Part shown: one piece after another, positions 1 through 10,100 of the stretch
How the letters are laid out: the number at the start of each line of letters is the position of its first letter
How positions within the stretch are numbered: position 1 is the stretch's first letter
The notes under the pieces: model-generated
What the model saw: the letters and a program-made list of their open reading frames with translations, nothing else
Told to the model about the DNA's origin: nothing
Database searches by the model: none
Translations under genes and position numbers: made by a program
Source: Nomia melanderi
Taxonomy: Eukaryota > Arthropoda > Insecta > Hymenoptera > Halictidae
Direction of reading: 5' to 3'
DNA: 64,000 bases
Assembly: GCF_051020985.1 (NCBI RefSeq)
Contig: NW_027475133.1
Location: forward strand, 62,001 to 126,000

Positions 1-82
1 GGACCACTAGGGGCCCAGACAACCACCGCCTCATGGGGCCGGACACTCAGGGTCAGGGAAAAATCTGATATTCATCTGGTGA

Positions 83-105
83 TATCTCGGGTGCTATTAG
101 AGATA
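83..105. other. Inverted repeat 1 of the monomer (6-bp stem)
   Basis: TATCTC at 83-88 is the exact reverse complement of GAGATA at 100-105, separated by the 11-base GGGTGCTATTA. The same arrangement recurs in every monomer of the 'TTAGAGATA' subtype. In the 'TTACAGATA' subtype the innermost pair is lost, leaving five pairs. The stem is short and could be chance, but it sits at a fixed place in hundreds of copies. No function is assigned. Confidence 0.5.
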
Positions 106-172
106 GCGCAATAAACCAAAGTGAATTGTCTGCAGGAGGCCCTGGCGCATGAATCTGTGCAGCGGGAACGAC

Positions 173-193
173 CTCGGATCACCAGGGGCCGAG
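173..193. other. Inverted repeat 2 of the monomer (5-8 bp stem)
   Basis: CTCGG (173-177) is the reverse complement of CCGAG (189-193). In the common form of the unit the arms read CTCGGACC and GGGCCGAG, so the stem can extend to seven pairs with one A/G mismatch around an ACCAG loop. In this particular copy GGATC replaces GGACC and the inner pairs are lost. Variants such as CCTAGG with GGAGCCGAG (near 42,799, 44,374, 48,397, 62,917) and CTGGG with GGCGAAG (near 873) break pairs rather than restore them, so I see no compensatory changes. Confidence 0.45.
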
Positions 194-312
194 AAAACCA
201 CCGACACATGGGGCCGGACACTCAGGGTCAGGGAAAAATCCAATATATATCTGGTGATATCTCGGGTGCTATTAGAGATAGCGCAATAAAACAAAGTGAA
301 TTAACTGCAGGA

Positions 313-1206
313 GGCCCTGGCGCATGCATCTGTGCAGCGGGAACGACCTCGGACCACCAGGGGACGAGAAAACCACCGTCTCATGCGGCCGGACACTCAG
401 GGTCAGGGAAAAATCCAATATATATCTGGTGATATCTCGGGTGCTATTAGAGATAGCGCAATAAACCAAAGTGAATTGTCTGCAGGAGGCCCTGGCGCAT
501 GAATCTGTGCAGCAGGAGCGACATCGGAGCCCCAGGGGCCGAGAAAATTACAGATTTTCGGTATCCGTCACCCAATGTCATGTAAAAATCCAGCATATAT
601 CTGGTGATATCTCGGGTGCTATTACAAATAGTGCCCTAAATCAAAGTGCATTGTCAGCGGGAAGCCCTGGCGCATGAATCTGTGCAGCGGGAAAGACCTC
701 GGACCACCAGGGGCCGAGAAAATTACAGATTTTCGGTATCCATCACCCAAGGTCATGGAAAAATCCAGCATATATCTGGTGATATCTCGGGTGCTATTAC
801 AGATCGCGCGATAAATCAAAGTGCAGTGTCTGCAGGTAGCCCTGGCGCATGAATCTGTGCAGCGGGAACGACCTGGGACCACCAGGGGCGAAGAAAACCA
901 CCGACACATGGGGCCGGACACTCAGGGTCAGGGAAAAAACCAATATATATCTGGTGATATCTCGGGTGCTATTAGAGGTAGCGCAATAAACCAAAGTGCA
1001 TTTTCTGCGGGAGGCCCTGGCGCATGCATCTGTGCAGCGGGAACGACCTCGGACCACCAGGGGACGAGAAATCCACCGTCTCATGGGGCCGGACACTCAG
1101 GGTGAGGGGAAAATCCAATATATATCTGGTGATATCTCGGGTGCTATTACAGATAGCGCAATAAATCAAAGTGCATTGTCTGTAGGAGGCCCTGGCGCAT
1201 GAATCT
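313..1206. repeat. B-B doublet cassette, copy 1
   Basis: About five monomers including two adjacent type-B units (diverged segments 548-594 and 723-769) and a monomer marked by GACCTGGGACC and GGGGCGAAG near 871-893. The same order recurs at 13,664-14,557 (offset 13,351), 16,464-17,357 (offset 16,151), 18,389-19,282 (offset 18,076) and, in shorter form, near 47.6-48.1 and 53.1-54.0 kb. Divergence from the 13,664 copy begins at about 1,207 (CTGGGC here, CTGTGC there). Confidence 0.88.
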
Positions 1207-2858
1207 GGGCAGCGGGAACGACCTCGGACCACCAGGGGCCAAGAAAACCACCGTCTCATGGGGCCGGACTGTCAGGGTCAGGGAAAAATCCATTATATAT
1301 CTGGTGATATCTCGGTTGCCATTAGAGATAGCGCAATAAATCATAGTCCATTGTCTGTAGGAGGCCCTGGCGCATGAATCTGGGCAGCGGGAACGACCTC
1401 GGACCACCAGGGGCCGAGAAAACCACCGTCTCATGGGGCCGGACACTCAGGGTCAGGGAAAAATCGAATATACATCTGGTGATATCTCGGGTGCTATTAC
1501 AGATAGCGCAATAAATCAAAGTGCATTGTCTGTAGGAGGCCCTGGCGCATGAATCTGGGCAGCGGGAACGACCTCGGACCACGAGGGGCCGAGAAAACCA
1601 CCGACACATGGGGCCGGACACTCAGGGTCAGGGAAAAAACCAATATATATCTGGTGATATCTCGGGTGCTATTAGAGGTAGCGCAATAAACCAAAGTGCA
1701 TTTTCTGCGGGAGGCCCTGGCGCATGCATCTGTGCAGCGGGAACGACCTCGGACCACCAGGGGACGAGAAATCCACCGTCTCATGGGGCCGGACACTCAG
1801 GGTGAGGGAAAAATCCAATATATATCTGGTGATATCTCGGGTGCTATTACAGATAGCGCAATAAATCAAAGTGCATTTTCTGCGGGAGGCCCTGTCGCAT
1901 GAATCTGTGCAGCAGGAACGACCTCGGACCACCAGGGGACGAGAAAACCACCGTCTCATGGGGCCGGACACTCAGGGTCAGGGAAAAATCCAATATATAT
2001 CTGGTGATATCTCGGGTGCTATTACAGATAGCGCAATAAATCAAAGTGCATTGTCTGTAGGAGGCCCTGGCGCATGGATCTGAGCAGCGGGAACGACCTC
2101 GGTCCACCAGGGGCCGAGAAAACTACAGTCTCATGGGGCCGGTCACTCAGGGTCGGGGAAAAATCCAATATATATCTGGTGATATCTCGGGTGCTATTAG
2201 ATATAGCGCAATAAATCAAAGTGCATTGTCTGCGGGAGGCCCTGTCGCATGAATCTGTGCAGCAGGAACGACGTCGTACCACCAGGGGCCGAGAAAACCA
2301 CCGTCTCATGGGGCCGGACCCTCAGGGTCAGGGAAAAATCCAATATATATCTGGCGATATCTCGGGTGCTATTAGAGATAGCGCAATAAACCAAAGTGAA
2401 TTATGTGCAGGAGGCCCTGGCGCATGGATCTGAGCAGCGGGAACGACCTCGGTCCACCAGGGGCCGAGAAAACTACAGTCTCATGGGGCCGGTCACTCAG
2501 GGTCAGGGAAAAATCGAATATACATCTGGTGATATCTCGGGTGCTATTACAGATAGCGCAATAAATCAAAGTGCATTGTCTGTAGGAGGCCCTGGCGCAT
2601 GAATCTGGGCAGCGGGAACGACCTCGGACCAGGAGGTGCCGAGAAAACCACCGTCTGATGGGGCCGGACACTCAGGGTCAGGGAAAAATCCAATATATAT
2701 CTGGTGATATCTCGGGTGCTATTAGAGATAGCGCGATAAATCAAAGTGCATTGTCTGCAGGAAGCCCTGGCGCATGATTCTGTGCAGCGGGAACGACCTC
2801 CGACCACCAGGGGCCGAGAAAACCACCGTCTCATGGGTCCGGACTGTCAGGGTCAGTG

Positions 2859-4826
2859 AAAAATCCAATATATATCTGGTGATATCTCGGGTGCTATTAG
2901 AGATAGCGCAATAAATCAAGGTGCATTTTCTGCGGGAGGCCCTGTCGCATGAATCTGTGCAGCAGGAACGACGTCGGACCACGAGGGGTCGAGAAAACCT
3001 CCGTCTCATGGGGCCGGACACTCATGGTCGGGGAAAAATCCAATATAAATCCTGTGATATCTCGGATGCTATTAGAGATAGCGCAATAAACCAAAGTGAA
3101 TTGTCTGCAGGAGGCCCTGGCGCATGCATCTGTTCAGCGGGAACGACCTCGGACCACCAGGGGCCGAGAAAATTACAGATTTTCGGTATTCGACACCCAA
3201 TGTCATGTAAAAATCCAGCATATATCTGGTGATATCTCGGGTTCTATAACAGATAGCGCGATAAATCAGATTGCATTGTCTGCAGAAGGCCCTGGCGAAT
3301 GAATCCGTGAAGCAGGAACGACCTCGGCCCTCCAGGGGCCGAGAAATCCACCGTCTCATGGGGCCGGACACTCAGGGTGAGGGAAAAATCCAATATATAT
3401 CTGGTGATATCTCGGGTGCTATTACAGACAGCGCAATAAATCAAAGTGCATTGTCTGTAGGAGGCCCTGGCGCATGAATCTGTGCAGCGGGAACGACCTC
3501 GGACCACCAAGGGCCGAGAAAACTACAGTCTCATGGGGCCGGTCACTCAGGGTCGGGGAAAAATCCAATATATATCTGGTGATATCTCGGGTGCTATTAG
3601 ATATAGCGCAATAAATCAAAGTGCATTTTCTGCGGGAGGCCCTGTCGCATGAATCTGTGCAGCGGGAACGACCTCGGACCACCAGGGGACGAGAAAACCA
3701 CCGTCTCATGGGGCCGGACACTCAGGGTCAGGGAAAAATCCAATATAAATCTGGTGATATCTCGGATGCTATTAGAGATAGCGCAATAAACCAAAGTGAA
3801 TTGTCTGCAGGAGGCCCTGGCGCATGCATCTGTTCAGCGGGAACGACCTCGGACCACCAGGGGCCGAGAAAATTACAGATTTTCGGTGTCCGACACCCAA
3901 AGTCATGTAAAAATACAGCATATATGTGGTGCTGTCTCGGGTGCTATTACAGATAGCGCGATAAATCAAAGTGCATTGTCTGCAGGAAGCCCTGTCGCAT
4001 GAATCTGGGCAGCGGGATAGACCTCGGACCACCAGGGGCCGAGAGAACCACCGTCTCATGGGACCGGACACTCAGGTTCAGGGGAAAATCCAATATATAT
4101 CTGGTGATACCTCGGGTGCTATTAGAGATAGCGCAATAAACCAAAGTGAATTATGTGCAGGAGGCCCTGGCGCATGAATCTGTGCAGCGGGAACGACCTC
4201 GGACCACCAAGGGCCGAGAAAACTACAGTCTCATGGGGCCGGTCACTCAGGGTCGGGGAAAAATCCAATATATATCTGGTGATATCTCGGGTGCTATTAG
4301 AGATAGCGCAATAAATCAAGATGCATTTTCTGCGGGAGGCCCTGTCGCATGAGTCTGTGCAGCAGGAACGACGTCGGACCACGAGGGGTCGAGAAAACCT
4401 CCGTCTCATGGGGCCGGACACTCATGGTCGGGGAAAAATCCAATATAAATCTGGTGATATCTCGGATGCTATTAGAGATAGCGCAATAAACCAAAGTGAA
4501 TTGTCTGCAGGAGGCCCTGGCGCATGCATCTGTTCAGCGGGAACGACCTCGGACCACCAGGGGCCGAGAAAATTACAGATTTTCGGTATTCGACACCCAA
4601 TGTCATGTAAAAATCCAGCATATATCTGGTGATATCTCGGGTTCTATAACAGATAGCGCGATAAATCAGATTGCATTGTCTGCAGAAGGCCCTGGCGCAT
4701 GAATCCGTGAAGCAGGAACGACCTCGGCCCTCCAGGGGCCGAGAAATCCACCGTCTCATGGGGCCGGACACTCAGGGTGAGGGAAAAATCCAATATATAT
4801 CTGGTGATATCTCGGGTGCTATTACA
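2859..4826. repeat. Local 1,400-bp (8-monomer) higher-order repeat
   Basis: 2,859-3,426 matches 4,259-4,826 at an offset of exactly 1,400 bases, or eight monomers, including unusual shared bases such as ACTCATGGTCGGGG, CGGGTTCTATAACAG and GAATCCGTGAAGCAGG. The copies differ at a few sites, for example TAAATCCTGTG against TAAATCTGGTG and GGCGAATG against GGCGCATG. Nested inside is a 4-monomer rhythm: type-B segments start at 3,173, 3,873, 4,573 and 5,273, exactly 700 bp apart. The pattern is repeated in block A copy 2 from about 20,760. Confidence 0.85.
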
Positions 4827-5319
4827 TATAGCGCAATAATTCAAAGTGCATTGTCTGCAGGAGGCCCTGGCGCATGCATCTGTGCAACGGGAACGACCTC
4901 GGACCACCAGGGGACGAGAAAACTACAGTCTCATGGGGCCGGACCCTCAGGGTCAGGGAAAAATCCAATATATATCTGGTGATATCTCGGATGCTATTAG
5001 AGATAGCGCGATAAATCAAAGTAAAATGTCTGTAGGAGGTCCTGGCGCATGAATCTGTGGAGCGGGATAGACCTCGGACCACCAGGGGCCGAGAAAACCA
5101 CCGACACGTGCGGCCGGACACACAGGGTCAGGGAAAAATCCAATATATATCTGGTGATATCTCGGGTGCTATTACAGGTAGCGCGATAAATCAAAGTGCA
5201 TTGTCTGCAGGAAGCCCTGGCGCATGAATTTGTGCAGCAGGAACGACCTCGGACCACCAGGGGCCGAGAAAATTACAGATTTTCGGTAACCGTCAATCAA
5301 GGTCATGAAAAAATCATGC
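3173..5319. repeat. Four type-B segments at exact 700-bp spacing
   Basis: The diverged 47-bp type-B segments lie at 3,173-3,219, 3,873-3,919, 4,573-4,619 and 5,273-5,319. Each begins TTACAGATTTTCGGT in place of the usual CCACCGTCTCATGGG. The spacing of 700 bp equals four monomers, so this stretch is organised as a tetramer with one B unit in every four. Copies in block A2 start at 21,074, 21,774, 22,474 and 23,174 with the same spacing. Confidence 0.9.
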
Positions 5320-5790
5320 ATGTATCTGGTTATATCTCGGGTGCTATTAGAGATGGCGCAATAAATCAAAGTGAATTATCTGCAAGAGGCACTGGCGCAT
5401 GAATCTGTGCAGCGGGAACGACCTCGGACAACCAGGGGCCGAGAAACCCACCGTCTCATGGGGCCGGACACTCAGGGTCAGGGAAAAATCCAATATATAT
5501 CTGGTGATATCTCGGGTGCTATTACAGATAGCGCAATAAATCAAAGTGCATTGTCTGCACGAGGCCCTGGCGCATGAATCTGTGCAGCGGGAACGACCTC
5601 GAACGACCAGGGGCCGAGACAACCACCGTCTCATGGGGCCGGACACTCAGGGTCAGGGAAAAATCCAATATATAACTGGTGATATCTCGGGTGCTATTAC
5701 AGATAGCGCAATAAATCAAAGTGCATTGTCTGTAGGAGGCCCTGGCGCATTAATCTGTGCAGCAGGAACGACCTCGGACCACGAGGGGTC

Positions 5791-5865
5791 GAGAAAACCA
5801 CCGACACACGGGGCCGAGGAAACCACCGACACACGGGGCCGAGAAAACCACCGACACACGGGGCC
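5791..5865. repeat. 25-bp tandem triplication inside a monomer
   Basis: Three copies of a 25-base unit sit head to tail at 5,791-5,815, 5,816-5,840 and 5,841-5,865. Each reads GAGAAAACCACCGACACACG followed by GGGCC, with a single A to G change in the middle copy. A normal monomer has one such unit, so this one is 225 bp long and shifts the array register by +50. It is flanked by ordinary repeat sequence on both sides and is shared with 23,517-23,591. Confidence 0.95.
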
Positions 5866-6045
5866 GGACACTCAGGGTCAGGGAAAAATCCAATTTATAT
5901 CTGGTGATATCTCGGGTGCAATTAGAGATAGCGCAATAAACCAAAGTGAATTATCTGCAGGAGGCCCTGGCGCATTAATCTGTGCAGCTGGAACCACCTC
6001 GGACCACCAGGGGCCGGGAAAACCACCGACACATGGGGCCGGACA

Positions 6046-6075
6046 CCCAAGTTTATGTAAAATTCCAGGATGTAT
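6046..6075. repeat. A-left / B-right recombinant monomer segment
   Basis: The segment starts as type A (ACCACCGACACATGGGGCC) but after GGACACCCAAG changes to the type-B right half (TTTATGTAAAATTCCAGGATG). A related hybrid lies at about 6,566-6,599. Both recur in block A2 at an offset of 17,726. Confidence 0.7.
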
Positions 6076-7070
6076 CTGATGATATCTCGAGTGTTATTAG
6101 AGACAGAGCAATAAAACAAAGTGACTTATCTGCAGGAGGCCCTGGCGCATGAATCTGTGCAGCGGGAACGATCTCGGACCACCAGGGGCCGAGAAAACCA
6201 CCGTCTCATGGGACAGGACACTCAGGGTCAGGGAAAAATCCAATATATATCTGGTGATATCTCGGGTGCTATTAGAGATAGTGCAATAAGTCAAAGTGAA
6301 TTATCAGCTGGAGGGCCTGGAGCATAAATCTGTGCAGCGGGAACGATCTCGGACCACCAGGGGCCGAGAAAACCACCGTCTCATGGGGCCGGACACTCAG
6401 CGTCAGGGAAGAATCCAGTATGTAACTGGTGATATCTCGGGTACTATTCCAGATAGCGCGATAAATCAAAGTGCATTGTCTCCTGGAGGCCCTTGCGCAT
6501 GAATCTGTGGAGCAGGAACGACCTCGGACCACCAGGGGCCGAGGAAAGCACCGACACATTGGGCCGGACACCCAAGGTCATGTAAAAATCCAGGATGTAT
6601 GTCGTGATATCTCGGGTGCTATTAGAGATAGTGCGATAAATTAAAGTGCATTGTCTGTAGGAGGTCCTTGCGCATGAATCTGTACAGCAGGAGCGACTTC
6701 GGACCACCAGGGGCCGAGAAAATAAAAGATTTTCGATATCCGTCACCCAAGGTCATGTAAAAATCCAGCATATATCTGGTGATATCTCGGGTGCTATTAC
6801 AGATAGCGCGATAAATCAAAGGGCATTGTCTGCAGGAGGCCCTGGCGCATGAATCTGTGCAGCGGGATCGACCTCGGACCACCAGGGGCCGAGAGAACCT
6901 CCGGCACGGGGCCGGACACTCAGGGTCAGGGAAAAATACAGCATATATCTGGTGATACCTCGGGTGCTATTACAGATATCGCGGTAAATCATAGTGCTTT
7001 GTCTGCAGGAAGCCTTGGCGCATGAAGCTGTGCAGCATGAACAACCTCGGACCACCGGGGGCCGTGAAAA

Positions 7071-7117
7071 TTACAGATTTTCGGTTTCCGTCACCCAAGG
7101 TCAGGGAAAAATCCAAT
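7071..7117. repeat. B-left / A-right recombinant monomer segment
   Basis: The left part is type B (TTACAGATTTTCGG up to about 7,100, CACCCAAGG) and the right part is type A (TCAGGGAAAAATCCAATATA). The switch lies near 7,101. This is the reciprocal of the 6,046 and 48,072 hybrids. Its copy in block A2 is at 24,797-24,843. Confidence 0.8.
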
Positions 7118-10100
7118 ATATATCTGGTGATATCTCGGGTGCTATTACAGATAGCGCAATAAATCAAAGTGCATTGTCTGCAGGAGGCCCTGGCGCATGA
7201 ATCTGTGCAGCGGGAACGACCTCGGACCACCAGGGGCCGAGACAACCACCATCTCATGGGGCCGGACACTCAGGGTCAGGGAAAAATCCAATATATATCT
7301 GGTGATATCTCGGGTGCTATTACAGATAGCGCAATAAATCAAAGTGCATTGTCTGCACGAGGCCCTGGCGCATGAATCTGTGCAGCGGGAACGACCTCGA
7401 ACGACCAGGGGCCGAGACAACCACCGTCTCATGGGGCCGGACACTCAGGGTCAGGGAAAAATCCAATATATAACTGGTGATATCTCGGGTGCTATTACAG
7501 ATAGCGCAATAAATCAAAGTGCATTGTCTGTAGGAGGCCCTGGCGCATGAATCAGTGCAGCGGGAACGACCTCGAACCACCAGAGGCCGAGAAAACCACA
7601 GTCTCATGGTGCCGGACACTCAGGGTCAGGGGAAAATCCTATATATATCTGGTGATATCTCGGGTATTATTAGAGATAGTGCAATAAACCAAAGTGAATT
7701 ATCTGCAGGAGGCCCTGGCGCATGAATCTGTGCAGCGGGAACGACCTCGGACCACCAGGGGCCGAGAAAACCACCGTCTCATGGGGCCGGACACTCAGGG
7801 TCAGAGAAAAATCCAATATATATCTGGTGATATCTCGGGTGCTATTAGAGATAGCGCAATAAACCAAAGTGAGCTATCTGCAGGAGGCCATGGCGCATGC
7901 ATCTGTGCAAGCGGAAACGACCTCGGACCTCCAGCGGCCGAGAAAACCACCGTCTCATGGGGCCGGACACTCAGGGTCAGGGAAGAATCCAATATATATC
8001 TGGTGATATCTCGGGTATTATTAGAGATAGCGCAATAAACCAAAGTGAATTATCTGCAGGAGGCCCTGGCGCATGAATCTGTGTATGGGGAACGACCTCG
8101 GACCACCAGGGGCCGAGACAACCACCGTCTCATGGGGCCGGACACTCAGGGTCAGGCAAAAATCAAATATATATCTGGTGATATCTCGGGTGCTATTAGA
8201 GATAGCGCAATAAACAAAAGTGAATTATCTGCAGGAGGCCCTGGCGCATGAATCTGTGCAGCGGGAACGACCTCGGACCACCAGGGGCCGAGAAAACCAC
8301 AGTCTCATGGGGCCGGACACTCAGGGTCAGGGAAAAATCCAATATATATCTGGTGATATCTCGTGTGCTATTAGAGATAGCGCAATAAAGCAAAGTGAAT
8401 TATCTGCAGGAGGCCCTGGCGCATGAATCCGTGCAGCGGGAACGACCTCGGACCACCAGGGGCCGAGAAAACCACATTCTCATGGGGCCGGACACTCAGG
8501 GTCAGGGGAAAATCCAATATATATCTGGTGATATCTCGAGTGCTATTAGAGATAGCGCAATAAACCAAAGTGAATTATCTGCAGGACGCCTTGGCGCATG
8601 AATCTGTGCAGCGGGAACGACCTCGGACCACCAGGGGCCGAGAAAACCACAGGCTCATGGGGCCGGACACTCAGGGTCAGGGAAAAATCCAATATATATC
8701 TGGCGATATCTCGGGTGCTATTACAGATAGCGCAATAAATCAAAGTGCATTGTCTGTAGGAGGCCCTGCCGCATGAATCTGGGCAGCGGGAACGACCTCG
8801 GGCCACCAGGGGCCGAGAAAACCACCGTCTCATGGGGCCGGACACTCAGGTTCAGGGGAAAATCCAATATATGTCTGGTGATATCTCGGGTGCTGTTAGA
8901 GATAGCGCAATAGAGCAAAGTGAATTATCTGCAGGAGGCCCTGGGGCATGAATCCGTGCAGCGGGAACGACCTCGGACCACCAGGGGCCGAGAAAACCAC
9001 CTTCTCATGGGGCCGGACACTCAGGGTCGAGGAAAAATCCAATATATATCTGGTGATATCTCGAGTGCTATTAGAGATAGCGCAATAAACCAAAGTGAAT
9101 TATCTGCAGGAGTCACTGTCGCATGCATGTGTGCAGCGGGAACGACCTCGGACCACCAGGGGCCGAGAAAACCCCCGTCTCATGGGGCCGGACACTCAGG
9201 GTCGGGGAAAAATCCAATATATATCTGGTGATATCTCGGGTGCTATTAGAGATAGCGCAATAAACCAAAGTGAATTATCTGCAGGAGGCCCTGGCGCATG
9301 AATCTGTGCAGAGGGAGCGACCTCGGACCATTAGGGGCCGAGAAAACCACAGTCTCATGGGGCCGGACACTCAGGGTCAGGGGAAAATCCAATATATGTC
9401 TGGTGATATCTCGGGTGCTATTAGAGATAGCGCAATAAAGCAAAGTGAATTATCTGCAGGAGGCCCTGTCGCATGCATCTGTGCAGCGGGAACGACCTCG
9501 GACCACCAGGGGCCGAGAAAACCACCGTCTCATGGGGCCGGACACTCAGGGTCGGGGAAAAATCCAATATATATCTGGTGATATCTCGGGTGCTATTAGA
9601 GATAGCGCAATAAACCAAAGTGAATTATCTGCAGGAGGCCCCGGCGCACGATTCTGTGCAGCGGGAGCGACCTCGGACCATTAGGGGCCGAGAAAACCAC
9701 CGTCTCATGGGGCCGGACACTCAGGGTCGGGGAAAAATCAAAAATATATGTCTGGTGATATCTCGGGTGCTATTACAGATAGCGCAATAAACCAAAGTGA
9801 ATTATCTGCAGGAGGCCCTGGCGCATGAGTCTGTGCAGCGGGAACGACCTCGGACCACCAGGGGCCGAGAAAACCACAGTCTCATGGGGCCGGACACTCA
9901 GGGTCAGGGGAAAATCCAATATATGTCTGGTGATATCTCGGGTGCTATTAGAGATAGCGCAATAAAGCAAAGTGAATTATCTGCAGGAGGCCCTGGGGCA
10001 TGAATCTGTGCAGCGGGAACGACCTCGGACCACCAGGGGCCGAGAAAACCACCGTCTCATGGGGCCGGACACTCAGGGTCGGGGAAAAATTCAATATATA

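Larger units (their letters stand above)
81..255. repeat. Representative satellite monomer (GATATC to GATATC)
   Basis: This is one complete unit taken from one conserved GATATC (EcoRV-type) site to the next, at 81 and 256, and it fixes the 175-bp period. Going 5' to 3' it holds a short dyad around the GATATC site, a CAATAAAnCAAAGTG stretch, a GC-rich middle (AGGCCCTGGCGCATG, then CAGCGGGAACGACCTCGG), a second dyad (CTCGG to CCGAG), a variable segment after GAGAAAA, and an AT-rich end (AATATATAT). A hand-built consensus has about 92 G+C in 175 bases and nine CpG dinucleotides. Most monomers keep the GATATC; known losses include about 3,930, 31,334 and 37,809 (all changed to a CTxTC form) and the GATATATAG forms near 43,409, 44,808, 55,480 and 58,450. 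Confidence 0.95.

Noticed and set aside
74..115. Hammerhead ribozyme, suggested by CTGGTGA followed by a stem (TATCTC/GAGATA)
   Set aside because: The core needs CTGATGA and a GAAA after stem II. Here the essential A is G, and GCGC follows the stem. Some satellites do carry hammerheads, but this one lacks the catalytic core on both strands.
151..170. CENP-B box near CAGCGGGAACG
   Set aside because: The 17-base core (TTCG, four bases, A, two bases, CGGG) was checked. CGGG is present, but the TTCG half and the central A are missing, and the minus strand has no match.
235..255. TATA-type promoter at AATATATAT
   Set aside because: It is simply the AT-rich end of every monomer; there is no downstream gene or other promoter element.
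5546..6079. A 177-codon plus-strand frame
   Set aside because: Its length is due to the 25-bp triplication (+50 bases) and two GCATTAATC variants that remove the usual stop. It is a register accident, repeated at 23,272-23,805.
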